From the NCBI GenBank assembly GCA_018813295.1, contig JAHJBZ010000033.1:22909-86908 (forward strand): 64,000 nucleotides of DNA, read 5' to 3'. A program made the position numbers and the translations under genes. The stretch comes from Patescibacteria group bacterium. GTDB taxonomy: Bacteria; Patescibacteriota; Gracilibacteria; UM-FILTER-43-11. Under the pieces are notes generated by a model. It did no database searches. It was not told the DNA's origin and saw nothing but the letters and a program-made list of their open reading frames with translations. This document shows, in pieces, positions 33,029 to 42,376 of this stretch. Within the stretch, counting starts at the first letter, position 1, and every line of letters starts with the position of its first letter.

Positions 33029-35728
33029 TTAAGACTTAGGATTTTTTTGATTCGGATTTTTAGGTTCGACAAGCGGTAATTCCTGCGTTTCAGCCTTATC
33101 CTCCTCAATAATGAGAGAGAGTGAAGCAACTTTATCAGGTCCATTTAAACGCATTACATAAACTCCTTGAGTTGCACGGCCTGTTGTTGGCAATTGATCG
33201 AGGGGTAAACGAATCATTTGTCCCTGTTTTGACATCAGAATTAAATCGCCTATCATTTTATTATGAATAACCCTTGCTCCAACTACTTTGCCAGTCTTTG
33301 CTGTTAGCTGAGCGGTTTTAACACCACTTCCTCCGCGGCCTTGGAAGCGATAATCTGTAACTTGAGTTGTCTTGCCAAGTCCATTTTCCATCACAACAAG
33401 GAAACGACTTATTTCTTCATCTTTTATCACATCCATTGCAACAACTTCGTCATCATTTCCTTTTAATCTTATTCCGCGGACACCCATACTAGGCCTACCC
33501 ATTGGCCGAACATCACTTTGTTTAAATCGAATACATTGCCCGTTTCTTGTAGCGATAATTACCTGCTGTCCAGATGATGTTGGTAGTACCCAATCGAGCA
33601 GATCTCCATCGCGTAATTTGATAGCAATAAGACCTGATTTTCGTACGTTTTTGAAATCCTCAACTTTCGTCTTTTTTACAGTGCCTTTTGTGGTGGTCAT
33701 GAATAAGTACTCACCTGTATTTTTGGTTTTATCCAACATCGCAGTAACGGTTTCTTCTGGGTCTAGCTGTAATAAGTTGACTATTGCCTGCCCTTTGGTT
33801 GTACGACTGGATTGAGGTACTTCGTATGCCGGCAGACAGAAAACGCGGCCTTTGTTGGTGAAATAAAGGATGTCATCGTGAGTCATAACATGAACGATAC
33901 TTGAAATTTCATCCTCTTCTTTTGTGCTCATTCCAATTACACCTTTACCGCCACGACCTTGAGTGCGATATACACTTGGGCTCATGCGTTTGATGTAGCC
34001 TCCTTTGGTAAGCGCAACGATCATCGGCTCATTTGGTATAATGGATTTGGCATTAAACTCACCAATAGCATGAGGTATCACTTCTGTGCGACGTTCGTCA
34101 CCATATTTATCGATAATTTCTTTAGTTTCATCTTTAACAATTGACAATATCTTCTTAGAATCACCTAAAATTGCCTTACACTCTTTGATGAAATCCAATT
34201 TTTCTTTAAGTTCATCCTCAATTTTCTTTCGTTCAAGACCAGCTAAAGTTTGCAAACGCATTTCGAGTATAGCTTTTGCTTGAATTTCTGTGAGTTTGAA
34301 TTTTTTAACTAAATTTTCTTTCGCAAGCTCTTTGGTTTCGGACTTTTTGATTGTTTCAATAACCTTATCTATGTCATCCAAAGCTATTTTTAATCCCTCT
34401 AAGATGTGTGCCCGTGCTTCTGCCACTCGGAGTTCGTATTCGGTCCGACGAGTAATTACCACTTGGCGATGGCTTATAAATTGTTCTAAGATCGCCTTTA
34501 GATCGAGCAATCGAGGCTGAATGCCATCTATCAAAGCGATTACATTGAAACCGAAAGAGCTTTGAAGCTGGGTAAATTTATATAATTGATTTAAAACTTT
34601 TTTTGGATAAGCATCGCGTTTTAACTCAATCGCAACTCTTACGCCTTCACGGTTAGATTCGTCACGCAAATCTGAAATGCCAATTATTTTTTTATCACGT
34701 ACAAGATCGGCAATTTTTTCAACTAGTGATGCCTTATTAACCTGATAAGGAATTTCTGTAATTATAATTTGGTGTCTACCTCCTTTCATTTCTTCGATAT
34801 CTGCCTTTCCGCGCATAATAACACTTCCACGACCAGTTGCGTATGCTGTTTTAATCGCTTCAGTATCGTAAATCATTCCACCAGTTGGGAAATCAGGACC
34901 TTTAATAAATTCCATCAAATCATCGATATCCGCTTCTGGATTGTCGATTAAGTGCATAACCGCCCCCATCACCTCTGTAAGGTTATGAGGCGGAATATTT
35001 GTAGCCATACCTACCGCAATACCCATTGATCCATTGAGAAGAAGTGCCGGAATGCGTGCCGGAAGAACTACTGGTTCTTTTAAACGACCATCGTAATTTG
35101 GACGGAAATCGACTGTATCTTTTTCGATATCAGCTAGTATTTCATCCGTGATCTTTTCCATTTTAGCCTCGGTATAACGCATGGCAGCAGCATTGTCGCC
35201 GTCCATGGAACCGAAGTTACCCTGGCCATTTACGAGCGGATAGCGCATGGCAAAATCTTGCGCCATACGAACCATAGAATCATATACAGCAGTATCACCA
35301 TGTGGATGATATTTACCTAAAACATCACCAACAACCGTCGCGGATTTTCGGAATTTTCCACCTGAGCGCAGACCAATTTCGTGCATGGAATAAAGAATAC
35401 GGCGGTGAACTGGTTCTAAACCATCGCGGACGTCGGGAAGTGCACGAGAAACAATCACACTCATCGCGTAATCCAAATAACAATCTTCCATTTCCTTTAC
35501 GATATCTCGCATGGAGTCATTTTCTGCTAATTCAGTCGGAGTTATGGTGTTTTTATCACCCCCATCATCCGCCGCGGCGGATGTTTCAGGTTTATCCTCC
35601 TCGGACTCAGAATCGTCGACTGTTTTATCGTCTTCTTCAGCAGACTCCTCAGGGAGTAATTCTGGTTGTTCATTTTCCTCGGGAATATCATTTTTTTCTT
35701 CTTTTGGATCAGTATCTTTTTTAGGCAC
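33029..35728 (-). CDS. gyrA: DNA gyrase subunit A
   Basis: 899 aa from a GTG at 35728. The breakage-reunion domain begins [20 protein letters not shown]; catalytic Tyr lies in AMRYTEAKM, and the [20 protein letters not shown] loop has Thr at the quinolone-determining Ser83 position. The GyrA box (QGRGGKG) identifies gyrase rather than topoisomerase IV, and six beta-pinwheel blades follow. About 80 acidic, low-complexity residues precede the domain; they contain an 18-bp palindromic element coding TSAAADDG. gyrB is not in the window. Confidence 0.96.
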   Translation of the reverse strand: MPKKDTDPKEEKNDIPEENEQPELLPEESAEEDDKTVDDSESEEDKPETSAAADDGGDKNTITPTELAENDSMRDIVKEMEDCYLDYAMSVIVSRALPDVRDGLEPVHRRILYSMHEIGLRSGGKFRKSATVVGDVLGKYHPHGDTAVYDSMVRMAQDFAMRYPLVNGQGNFGSMDGDNAAAMRYTEAKMEKITDEILADIEKDTVDFRPNYDGRLKEPVVLPARIPALLLNGSMGIAVGMATNIPPHNLTEVMGAVMHLIDNPEADIDDLMEFIKGPDFPTGGMIYDTEAIKTAYATGRGSVIMRGKADIEEMKGGRHQIIITEIPYQVNKASLVEKIADLVRDKKIIGISDLRDESNREGVRVAIELKRDAYPKKVLNQLYKFTQLQSSFGFNVIALIDGIQPRLLDLKAILEQFISHRQVVITRRTEYELRVAEARAHILEGLKIALDDIDKVIETIKKSETKELAKENLVKKFKLTEIQAKAILEMRLQTLAGLERKKIEDELKEKLDFIKECKAILGDSKKILSIVKDETKEIIDKYGDERRTEVIPHAIGEFNAKSIIPNEPMIVALTKGGYIKRMSPSVYRTQGRGGKGVIGMSTKEEDEISSIVHVMTHDDILYFTNKGRVFCLPAYEVPQSSRTTKGQAIVNLLQLDPEETVTAMLDKTKNTGEYLFMTTTKGTVKKTKVEDFKNVRKSGLIAIKLRDGDLLDWVLPTSSGQQVIIATRNGQCIRFKQSDVRPMGRPSMGVRGIRLKGNDDEVVAMDVIKDEEISRFLVVMENGLGKTTQVTDYRFQGRGGSGVKTAQLTAKTGKVVGARVIHNKMIGDLILMSKQGQMIRLPLDQLPTTGRATQGVYVMRLNGPDKVASLSLIIEEDKAETQELPLVEPKNPNQKNPKS
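35566..35583. repeat. Perfect 18-bp palindrome CATCCGCCGCGGCGGATG in gyrA
   Basis: In frame within the acidic N-terminal extension of gyrA. The core TCCGCCGCGGCGGA also occurs at 40869, 51840 and 58622. Confidence 0.9.
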
Positions 35729-35894
35729 GTTTTTGAATGTTTTAGTTATTAAATAATGCTAGCCAGTAAGCCAAAACTAGGCTAGGTGCTAACCTTGGGA
35801 ATTGTATCACAAAGAAAAGTGGAAAAAAAGGGTTTTTTTAGCAAAAAAACTGGACAAAAGAGACATTATTTATCCGATAAGATTTAAGTGCTTG

Positions 35895-36671
35895 TTACTT
35901 TGAAACAGATCCTACTAATTCTGGTATTGGTGCCGGTTTTGCTGAAGACGCAGAATTATTAGCCGGAGCGGTTTTTGCTTTTTTTGAGGCCATTTCTTCC
36001 ATTAAATCAAGCTGTATCTGCTGAATTTCCAAAAGCCTTTGCCATTGACGCCCAAGCAGGTAGTCTAATTTTTCATTAAGCTGACGAATTTCAAGCTCGG
36101 CTTTTAAATTAACACGATAATCTTCCTCTGAACGCAATCTGTCACGATCTTCCTGCCTATTTTGGCTCATCATGATTATTGGAGCCTGAATTGCAGCCAG
36201 ACATGAAAGAACTAAGTTTAAAAGGATAAAAGGATATGGATCAAAAGGTTTCGCAAGTAATACAAAAGCATTTATAATAATCCAGGTAAATAAAACCCCT
36301 CCAAATATCATTAAAAATCTCCAGCTTCCGCCAAATTCCGCAACTTTATCGGCAGTCTTTTCGCCTACAGTAAGTTGACGGTCGAATGCAGTGTTGATGT
36401 TTTGAGCAATAAGTTCATGTTCTTTCAAACCCTTTAAAACATGGCGCTCAAGCGTTGAAATGTCACCTTTTTGCTTTTTTACAACTTCTTCAACATATTG
36501 GTTTCTAAACTGGTTAAGATCTTCCATACAAATAGAACCAGCCCCATCCCAATCTGGGTGTGCTTTTTTCATCAAGGCAACAACGCCATCACGTATCAAA
36601 TCAACGCTGGTAAGCTGTTTAGTGGATTTTTGAAGGCCGCAAAGTGAACATTTAGCCGTAGCCTGTTGCAT
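35895..36671 (-). CDS. DUF1003 membrane protein
   Basis: 258 aa. An N-terminal zinc-ribbon-like CSLCGLQK segment, then the DUF1003 core: ADKVAEFGGSWRFLMIFGGVLF, two transmembrane helices (about residues 125-148 and 155-175) and IIMMSQNRQEDRDRLRSEEDYRVNLKAE. A C-terminal coiled coil is followed by an Ala/Pro-rich tail. The family is widespread with unknown role. It is read leftward, the next gene upstream being ung. Confidence 0.85.
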   Translation of the reverse strand: MQQATAKCSLCGLQKSTKQLTSVDLIRDGVVALMKKAHPDWDGAGSICMEDLNQFRNQYVEEVVKKQKGDISTLERHVLKGLKEHELIAQNINTAFDRQLTVGEKTADKVAEFGGSWRFLMIFGGVLFTWIIINAFVLLAKPFDPYPFILLNLVLSCLAAIQAPIIMMSQNRQEDRDRLRSEEDYRVNLKAELEIRQLNEKLDYLLGRQWQRLLEIQQIQLDLMEEMASKKAKTAPANNSASSAKPAPIPELVGSVSK

Positions 36672-36814
36672 AATTCTGTTGTGGGGCTATTGTGGTTAAG
36701 ATGATATCCACGATTGCGCCACTATTGCTCCACGCGAAGCAGCGCTGCCATAGGAATATCATTATATTATACCAAAAATAAGCCCCAAAGGCAAGGAGCG
36801 ATAATTGATTTTTA

Positions 36815-36905
36815 TTTAAGAATATCGAATATCCAACATCGAACATCGAATTTTTTAAATACTTCTAAAATCATTATTCGATATTCGGTGTTCGATATTT
36901 ATTAA
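36815..36905. repeat. Word hairpin GAATATCCAACATCGAACATCG
   Basis: ATCGAATATCCAACATCGAAC words on the left are complemented by TTCGATATTCGGTGTTCGAT on the right, between ung and the DUF1003 gene. Confidence 0.6.
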
Positions 36906-36908
36906 TAT

Positions 36909-37574
36909 TTAAATCCACTCAATCTCTTTAAGCCCATTTTCACGCAAATATTTATTCGCTTTACTAAAGTGCTTGCAACCAAAAAATCCACGATGTGCGG
37001 AAAGTGGAGATGGGTGTGGTGCTTTTAGGACAAGGTGCTTGCTATCATCAATCATCCACTCTTTGCTTTGCGCATAAGCACCCCAAAGCATGAAAACAAC
37101 GTGTTCTTTTTTTTCGGAGATTAGACGTATAACCTCATCCGTAAACGTTTCCCAGCCTTTGTTTTGGTGGGAGGTCGGCATGCCGGCAACAACACTGAGT
37201 ATTGCATTTAGGAGAAAAACTCCTTGCTCCGCCCAGTGCTCCAGATTTCCGTGTTTTGGAATCTCCCCGCCGACATCGGATTGGATTTCTTTATAAATAT
37301 TAACGAGAGATGGTGGCATTGGGACTCCCTGATTTACTGAAAAACAAAGCCCATGTGCCTGCCCTGGGCCGTGGTATGGGTCTTGGCCGAGCATTACAAC
37401 TTTTACTTTATCGAATGGGCAGAGATCGAAGGCCTTAAAAATATCTTTTGGTGGTGGAAAAACTTTTTTTACCCCATATTCCTCCCGGACGAAGTTTGTG
37501 AGTTCTTCGAAATAAGGCTTGCTAAACTCTTCTTCTAGTACCTCTTGCCATGATTGCTCTATTTTGACGTCCAT
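36909..37574 (-). CDS. ung: Uracil-DNA glycosylase (family 1)
   Basis: Removes uracil from DNA. Catalytic water-activating loop GQDPYHGPGQAHGLCFSV (Asp in GQDPYH), the uracil-binding LLNAILSV and the HPSPLSAHRGFFGCKHFSKAN leucine-loop motif are complete. 221 aa is the standard size. It stands alone, preceded by two word repeats. Confidence 0.97.
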   Translation of the reverse strand: MDVKIEQSWQEVLEEEFSKPYFEELTNFVREEYGVKKVFPPPKDIFKAFDLCPFDKVKVVMLGQDPYHGPGQAHGLCFSVNQGVPMPPSLVNIYKEIQSDVGGEIPKHGNLEHWAEQGVFLLNAILSVVAGMPTSHQNKGWETFTDEVIRLISEKKEHVVFMLWGAYAQSKEWMIDDSKHLVLKAPHPSPLSAHRGFFGCKHFSKANKYLRENGLKEIEWI

Positions 37575-37577
37575 AAT

Positions 37578-37680
37578 TAAAACGATGCGACGATACGACG
37601 AAACAACGATACAACAGGTTTGAAAATTTGAAAATCTGAAAAATAATTTTCAAGTTTTCATATTTTCATATTTTCATTTA
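37578..37680. repeat. Two word repeats: ACGAAACAACGATACAAC and GAAAATCTGAAAA/TTTTCATATTTTCA
   Basis: The first shares its vocabulary with 4366-4406. The second is a hairpin of GAAAATTTGAAAATCTG against TTTTCATATTTTC; similar text lies at 25555-25592 and 59620-59702. Confidence 0.6.
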
Positions 37681-37690
37681 CAATTGATTA

Positions 37691-38635
37691 GTGTTCCAAT
37701 ACATTGCTGACATCATCACTTACAACTTATTTAGTTTGACGGAAGGTAGTCAGATAGCTTTGGCGACCAATTTTTTCTTTTATGACGTTTTAAAAATTCT
37801 GTTTTTGATTTTTATGGTTGTAACGGTTATTGCTTTTCTGCGGTCATTTTTTGATCCGAATAAATTTAAACAATCGATGGCTAAATTGAAATGGGGTTCT
37901 GGTAATATCGCGGCTGCTTTGTTTGGTGCGGTGACCCCATTTTGTTCTTGCTCTTCAATTCCGCTTTTCGTCGGTTTTATTGAATCTAAACTTCCGCTTG
38001 GGATTGCTTTTTCGTTTTTGATCACTTCTCCGCTTGTAAATGAGGTGGCTTTTGTGATTATGGGCGGGCTTTTTGGGTGGAAACTTGCATTTATGTATGC
38101 TATTTCCGGAATAGCTTTGGGTGTTGTTGGTGGCTTGATTATTGGTGGACTGAAAATGGAAAAAGAGATTGTTTTAGAAGATGCTGAAGGTAAAAAACTT
38201 GAAAGCCAAATGCCAAAAAGCCTGGATGGCAAAGTTCGTTTTGCCTTTCGTTTTGGCTGGTGGACATTTAAAAAATTGCTTCCTTACGTGATTGGCGGTG
38301 TCGCAATAGGTGCTGTAATTCACGGCTATGTGCCACAAGAATTTTTTGTAAATACCATTGGAAAATATGAATTACTTTCCGTGCCTATTGCTGCAATTGT
38401 TGGTATTCCTATTTATGCTGGCTGTTCAACTGTTGTTCCGATTATATTTTCAATTACAGCAAATGGCGTACCACTCGGAACAGCCCTTGCTTTTATGATG
38501 GCTATTGCGGGGCTTTCGCTTCCAGAGGCTGTAATGCTAAAAAGAGTGCTCAGTTTAAAACTACTCGCCATATTCTTTGGACTTGTGGCGGTTGGAATTG
38601 TGATGATTGGGTATTTGTTTAACTTTTTAAGTTAA
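37691..38635 (+). CDS. Permease of the YraQ/ArsP (DUF318) family
   Basis: 314 aa from a GTG. Eight or more hydrophobic helices with the family's two motifs, TPFCSCSSIPLFVGFIESKLPLG and YAGCSTVVPIIFSITANGVPLGTALAFMMA. Homologues export trivalent organoarsenicals or are of unknown substrate; the CSC pattern suggests a metalloid or thiol-binding role. The 3' end overlaps the convergent VIT-like gene by 9 nt. Confidence 0.85.
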   Translation: MFQYIADIITYNLFSLTEGSQIALATNFFFYDVLKILFLIFMVVTVIAFLRSFFDPNKFKQSMAKLKWGSGNIAAALFGAVTPFCSCSSIPLFVGFIESKLPLGIAFSFLITSPLVNEVAFVIMGGLFGWKLAFMYAISGIALGVVGGLIIGGLKMEKEIVLEDAEGKKLESQMPKSLDGKVRFAFRFGWWTFKKLLPYVIGGVAIGAVIHGYVPQEFFVNTIGKYELLSVPIAAIVGIPIYAGCSTVVPIIFSITANGVPLGTALAFMMAIAGLSLPEAVMLKRVLSLKLLAIFFGLVAVGIVMIGYLFNFLS

Positions 38636-39112
38636 TCCACCAAAACTCACTGCAATCCATCTTCCCACCCAATTTGTGATAAAGATTACAAGTAAGGCGA
38701 TGCCCCAATGCTCACCGACTATCTTCCAGGCGGGTTCTTTTTGATTTTGTGCCATCCAAAAGCTGATTAGGCCGAGCATAAGCATTCCCCAAATTATGCT
38801 AATTATAACCGCTTGCTGTAGGCCAAAAAATACAACTGGGATAACAAATGTTAAAGCGAACAATAATTTGGCGAGAAAGGTGGCAATTGTGGATTCCCAG
38901 ACTTCCTTTTGCGTGTGAACATTTTCGGATTCTTCGGAAATGTGAATTCCAAGAGCGTCGGAAAAAGCATCGGCGATTGCGATTGTAAGTATGCCGCCAA
39001 GCACTGCCAGCTGGGAATGTGTACCGGAATACAGACCCACCATCATACCAAGTGTGGTGATGATACCGGAGGTTAGGCCGAAGCTTATGCCTTTTATATA
39101 TGATAACTTCAT
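38627..39112 (-). CDS. VIT1/CCC1-like membrane transporter
   Basis: 161 aa with five hydrophobic segments. The start LKGISFGLTSGIITTLGMMVGLYSG-like pattern and ADAFSDALGIHISEESE resemble the DG...SGxxTT and E-rich first cytosolic loop of vacuolar iron transporter homologues. It is shorter than the yeast protein (half to two-thirds), as common in small bacterial members. Substrate (Fe or Mn) is inferred from family only. Confidence 0.7.
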   Translation of the reverse strand: MKLSYIKGISFGLTSGIITTLGMMVGLYSGTHSQLAVLGGILTIAIADAFSDALGIHISEESENVHTQKEVWESTIATFLAKLLFALTFVIPVVFFGLQQAVIISIIWGMLMLGLISFWMAQNQKEPAWKIVGEHWGIALLVIFITNWVGRWIAVSFGGLT

Positions 39113-39114
39113 TC

Positions 39115-39215
39115 TTCGTAATTTTTAATTTTTAATTTTTAATTTTGTAAATAAGTAACAATTTTAAAATTCAAATTTAGAATTTATTTAAAAATTACAA
39201 AAATTACAATAATTA
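39115..39215. repeat. AT-rich word repeat TTTTTAATTTTTAATTTT
   Basis: Tandem TAATTTTT words and their complement AAAAATTACAAAAATTACA between the VIT-like gene and the RRM gene. Confidence 0.5.
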
Positions 39216-39235
39216 AAAAATCGAGTACATTATAT

Positions 39236-39268
39236 ACCAAAAACAACCCCCATAACATGAGAGTTGTT
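39236..39268 (-). terminator. Rho-independent terminator after the RRM gene
   Basis: On the minus strand a 10-bp stem, AACAACTCTC against GGGGGTTGTT with three G-T pairs, loop of 7 and a TTTTT tail. Confidence 0.7.
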
Positions 39269-39293
39269 CTTTGAGATAGTTTTAAATAAAAAA

Positions 39294-39551
39294 TTATCTT
39301 TCTCGTGGTGGTCGAGCTTCGTTTACGATGATCTTACGACCGTCGAGTTCTTTTTCATGCCACATATCGATAGCTGCTTGAGCTTCTGCTTCTGTGGCCA
39401 TGGTAACGAAACCGAAACCTTTTGAGCGACCAGAAAATTTATCAGTGATGATGATTGCTTCTTCGACTGTACCAGCCTGAGCAAAAGCATCACGAAATGC
39501 ATCTTCTGTAATTTTGTAGGATAGATTTCCTACGTATAATTTTCTTTCCAT
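39294..39551 (-). CDS. Small RRM RNA-binding protein
   Basis: 85 aa, a single RNA-recognition motif. RNP2 is LYVGNLSY (residues 4-11) and RNP1 is KGFGFVTM (43-50). Cyanobacterial and other bacterial Rbp proteins of this size are cold-induced. Here a strong promoter, a 120-nt 5' leader with hairpin and a terminator make it a single-gene unit. It ends in RPPRER, a short basic tail. Confidence 0.95.
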   Translation of the reverse strand: MERKLYVGNLSYKITEDAFRDAFAQAGTVEEAIIITDKFSGRSKGFGFVTMATEAEAQAAIDMWHEKELDGRKIIVNEARPPRER

Positions 39552-39583
39552 TATGGTAAAAAATTAAGTAAATAAATGCGAAC

Positions 39584-39621
39584 CTTCTCACTATGACTTC
39601 TATCCTTGGTGTCATGAGAAG
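39584..39621 (-). promoter_or_regulatory. Hairpin in the long 5' leader of the RRM gene
   Basis: CTTCTCACTATGAC and GTCATGAGAAG form a stem of about 10 bp with a 13-nt loop, within a leader of about 120 nt. May be an RNA thermosensor or a target of the protein itself; this is inference. Confidence 0.45.
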
Positions 39622-39681
39622 CGTTGATCACACTCATTCACTCAGAGAAAGAAAAACAAACTAGAGAAAAATTACTGCGAA

Positions 39682-39710
39682 AGTATAGTGTAGAAAGGAT
39701 TTTTAGTCAA
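39682..39710 (-). promoter_or_regulatory. Promoter of the RRM gene
   Basis: TTGACT, a 17-bp spacer and TATACT on the minus strand; predicted start about 39675, about 120 nt before the ATG. Confidence 0.7.
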
Positions 39711-39794
39711 GTTGTTTGTAAACTTTAATAAGACTTTAAGTGGATTTTCCTTTGTTCAGATAAAATCCCCCTTTGTTAAATTATCAAAAATAAT

Positions 39795-39813
39795 TTGTCA
39801 CCTTTAGCGACAA
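39795..39813 (-). terminator. Hairpin downstream of tRNA-Ser
   Basis: TTGTCGC against GTGACAA with a TAAAG loop, followed by ATTATTTTTG on the minus strand. Confidence 0.45.
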
Positions 39814-39824
39814 TATATTTTTGA

Positions 39825-39914
39825 TGGCGGAGAGACAGGGATTCGAACCCTGGAGACCTTTGCAGGCCTAACGGTTTTCAAGACCGCCGCATTCGACCGC
39901 TCTGCCATCTCTCC
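39825..39914 (-). tRNA. tRNA-Ser(UGA)
   Basis: 90 nt including an encoded CCA. Acceptor GGAGAGA pairs with TCTCTCC, discriminator G, anticodon loop CTTGAAA (anticodon TGA), long variable arm (TTAGGCCTGCAAAGGTCTCC region) and a GGTTCGAATCC T-loop. The long variable arm is diagnostic of serine tRNA. Confidence 0.96.
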
Positions 39915-39927
39915 ATATGCAGGGAAA

Positions 39928-39956
39928 AGTTTAGGGAAAACGATGCTAAAAAGCAA
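39928..39956 (-). promoter_or_regulatory. Promoter of tRNA-Ser
   Basis: TTGCTT, a 17-bp spacer and TAAACT on the minus strand, about 14 nt before the tRNA 5' end. Confidence 0.55.
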
Positions 39957-40000
39957 GTTGAGTTGTGCTAAAATGTAGAAGCTCAATTTCGCTACTACCT

Positions 40001-40333
40001 ATGAAAAAACAACACCGCCTTGTTTATTGGCTTCCGAGAGTTTTGACTATTATATATATAGTATTTATCAGTCTTTTTGCTTTAGATACTTTAGGTGAAG
40101 AAAATTTTTTCATTCCATTACTTATCCATCTCATCCCTAGTTTCGTTTTGATAGCAGTGCTGTGGATGTCCTGGAAGAAAGAAGTGATCGGTGGAATTAT
40201 GTTTTTGGCATTTGCAATTTTTTATTTAACCATCTCCTGGGGAAAAGCCGACCCATTTGCATATTTGGTAATGATAGGTCCGCTACTTTTGATCAGCTTC
40301 CTCTTTTTTGGAAATTATATAATTAAAAAATAA
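40001..40333 (+). CDS. Small membrane protein
   Basis: 110 aa from ATG 40001 (MKKQHRLVYWLPRVL). Hydrophobic segments at about residues 10-30, 35-55, 60-80 and 85-105 suggest four helices. I do not recognise a family. It is followed by the nitroreductase gene with 3 nt between and is probably co-transcribed with it. Confidence 0.65.
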   Translation: MKKQHRLVYWLPRVLTIIYIVFISLFALDTLGEENFFIPLLIHLIPSFVLIAVLWMSWKKEVIGGIMFLAFAIFYLTISWGKADPFAYLVMIGPLLLISFLFFGNYIIKK

Positions 40334-40336
40334 ATT

Positions 40337-40804
40337 ATGGATCTATTTGAAGCTATAAAAAATCGCCATATGTGCCGGAATTTTGATACGGAAAAAGCTA
40401 TACCGGATGATGTTATGGAAAAATTGATTGATGCCGGCAAAAGCGCCCCTTCAGCCGGGGGACTAAAGGATCAGAGGTTTAAAGTGGTATCGGATTGGGA
40501 GACAAAAAATATGCTGGTTGAAGCATCACTGGATCAAAAGCAACTTGCTGATGCTTCAGCTGTAATTGTTGTTTCTTCGGATTTGGATGTGATGGGAGGA
40601 AAATATGGCGATAGAGGGGAAAAATTATATGCCGCACAGGATTGTGCCGCATCTGTTCAAAATATCCTGCTTGCCTGCACAGCTTTAGGATTAGGGGCTT
40701 GCTGGATTGGCGCTTTTGATGCAGAAAGTGTGAAAAAGATTTTGGATTTGCCGGACAGTTATAAGACTACAATTTTGGTGGCGGTTGGATACGAAAAATT
40801 GTGA
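40337..40804 (+). CDS. Nitroreductase-family FMN oxidoreductase
   Basis: 155 aa. MDLFEAIKNRHMCRNFDTEKAIPDD is the FMN-binding N-terminus (the Arg pair of RxSxRxF types is here RHMCRNF), GKSAPSAGG and DCAASVQNILLACTALGLGACWIGAF the middle, and a final VGYEK. The short length is typical of small, ubiquitous members. Substrate unknown; FMN from riboflavin would be its cofactor. Confidence 0.9.
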   Translation: MDLFEAIKNRHMCRNFDTEKAIPDDVMEKLIDAGKSAPSAGGLKDQRFKVVSDWETKNMLVEASLDQKQLADASAVIVVSSDLDVMGGKYGDRGEKLYAAQDCAASVQNILLACTALGLGACWIGAFDAESVKKILDLPDSYKTTILVAVGYEKL

Positions 40805-40814
40805 TTTCTGAATC

Positions 40815-40894
40815 CCGACGGAGCCCCGCGAGCGGGAGTCGACGGCTGTCAGCTGAGGAACCAGGGCATCCGCCGCGGCGGACTGCTCCCTCAG
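40815..40894 (+). repeat. Composite GC palindromic element
   Basis: An 80-bp unit starting CCGACGGAGCCCCGC, with GCGGGAGTCGACGGCTGT, then CCAGGGCA, the palindrome TCCGCCGCGGCGGA and a CTCCCTCAG end. The copy inside the ygjP-like gene (51831-51907) has the same scaffold with altered inner palindromes. Confidence 0.85.
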
Positions 40895-40911
40895 AAATCA
40901 CGAATCATAAA

Positions 40912-42336
40912 TCATAAATTACATGTTCCTTCCGGGTGGGATGAGAGGGCAGTTGCGTAATGAACCGTTACATACACCCAATTATCTGAGGAGTCGATTG
41001 CAAAACCAACGCCTATTTCATTGAAGTAGGAATTTGTTACGCTGTCGTAATGAGCTGTATAACTGGTTCCCTCTTCTGCCATGTAGGCATCAAAAACCAT
41101 TTTGACTCCGTCGAGAAGTTCTTGGGTACAATCGGAATCACTGCATCGGTATGTTGCATAACCGATATTTTCGCTGTATGTGACACCGCTGTGATTTTCA
41201 AAAGTTAAACCTAGATCTGCGAACCAATCAGTGATCATACTGTAATCGTAATATTCGGTTTGGCCAGGGCGCGAGTGGCTCATTGTGCCTATATCACGGC
41301 AATACTGCGACCAAACTGCAGCACTGTAATCCAGGTAGCCGTTGTAGGTGTAAGCGTGCAAACCTCGCGTAGCGCGGGCGTCGTTGTACCATGTAAGCCA
41401 GGTTTCCCGGACTTCATCCATGTCGATGGAAGATGGTATGTTGCTATCTGCGCAGGATGTATAACCAGCTTCACCGACCGCCTCTGTAAAATCAAATTGT
41501 GTGAATGGCTGATCTTTAACTTCCTCTAAAATTCTCCATGTCATTTCCGCCATCTCACCGCGGGTGACATTTTGATCGAGGGCGGAAAAGCTTTGCGGAA
41601 TGTAACTGTTATTCTGCATTGCCTCTATATATTCCTGATACCAGAGATTAGATTCTACTGCTGGGATTTCGACTTCCAGAGTATTTACCAGAATCTTTGC
41701 CGCTTCGGCTAAGTTGATATTATTGGACGGCCTGAAATATCCATCGGGATAACCACCAATTATTCCCGCATCTTTTGCGTAACAGACGTAGCTTTCATAC
41801 CATTCTCCGCTCGGTACATCGGGGAAGCAGCTGCCGGAATATGAAGTTGGTTCAGCTCCAAGTTTTGCGCCGACAATTATTTTTGTAAATTCGGCACGGT
41901 TTACGGTTTTATCAGGTTGATATGATCCATCGCTATAGCCTTCGATAATTTCGTTACCCCCGAGATAGCGGATCGCAGTTTCATAGTCGTGACCGGTGAC
42001 ATCGTAAAGAGGTTCTGCTGTTGCTTCTTGTACGCTCTGTTTAAATGCCTGATCTGTGGCGGTAAGAAGCCATTGACCGGACCAGCCAGTGATGCCATCT
42101 GATGTTTCAACCTTATACCATCCATCAGTTTCACCAATAACGTGAACAACCTGACCCACCGGAACAGTTGTGAGGATACTGGAACCTTCCATGCAAGCAA
42201 TATCTCTAACAAACATTCCAGTTATCACCACCCCATTCCAATCACGGTCGTAAATTGGGTCCTGAAAACAATCTCCTGCATAGCTTATGGAGCTTAAGGC
42301 AAGTAAAGTGAATAGGGTTAGGAGGATTTTTTTCAT
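40912..42336 (-). CDS. Secreted SH3b-SLH-CAP surface protein
   Basis: About 474 aa from ATG 42336, which opens a clear signal peptide (MKKILLTLFTLLALSSISYA). Domains in order: bacterial SH3 (VPVGQVVHVIGETDGWYKVE, near residues 50-85), three S-layer homology repeats (IIEGYSDGSYQPDKTVNRAE, IIGGYPDGYFRPSNNINLAE, and a degenerate third), then a CAP/SCP domain (WYNDARATRGLHAYTYNGYL, HSRPG, FNEIGVGF). It should attach to the cell-wall polymer through the SLH repeats. Upstream in-frame ATG at 42399 lies inside hisIE and is not used. Confidence 0.9.
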   Translation of the reverse strand: MKKILLTLFTLLALSSISYAGDCFQDPIYDRDWNGVVITGMFVRDIACMEGSSILTTVPVGQVVHVIGETDGWYKVETSDGITGWSGQWLLTATDQAFKQSVQEATAEPLYDVTGHDYETAIRYLGGNEIIEGYSDGSYQPDKTVNRAEFTKIIVGAKLGAEPTSYSGSCFPDVPSGEWYESYVCYAKDAGIIGGYPDGYFRPSNNINLAEAAKILVNTLEVEIPAVESNLWYQEYIEAMQNNSYIPQSFSALDQNVTRGEMAEMTWRILEEVKDQPFTQFDFTEAVGEAGYTSCADSNIPSSIDMDEVRETWLTWYNDARATRGLHAYTYNGYLDYSAAVWSQYCRDIGTMSHSRPGQTEYYDYSMITDWFADLGLTFENHSGVTYSENIGYATYRCSDSDCTQELLDGVKMVFDAYMAEEGTSYTAHYDSVTNSYFNEIGVGFAIDSSDNWVYVTVHYATALSSHPEGTCNL

Positions 42337-42376
42337 GATTTTTGGGTTAAGTTCAGTTTTATTATAACCCAAAGAT

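Noticed and set aside
33029..35728. Topoisomerase IV ParC
   Set aside because: The GyrA box QGRGGKG is present, which marks gyrase.
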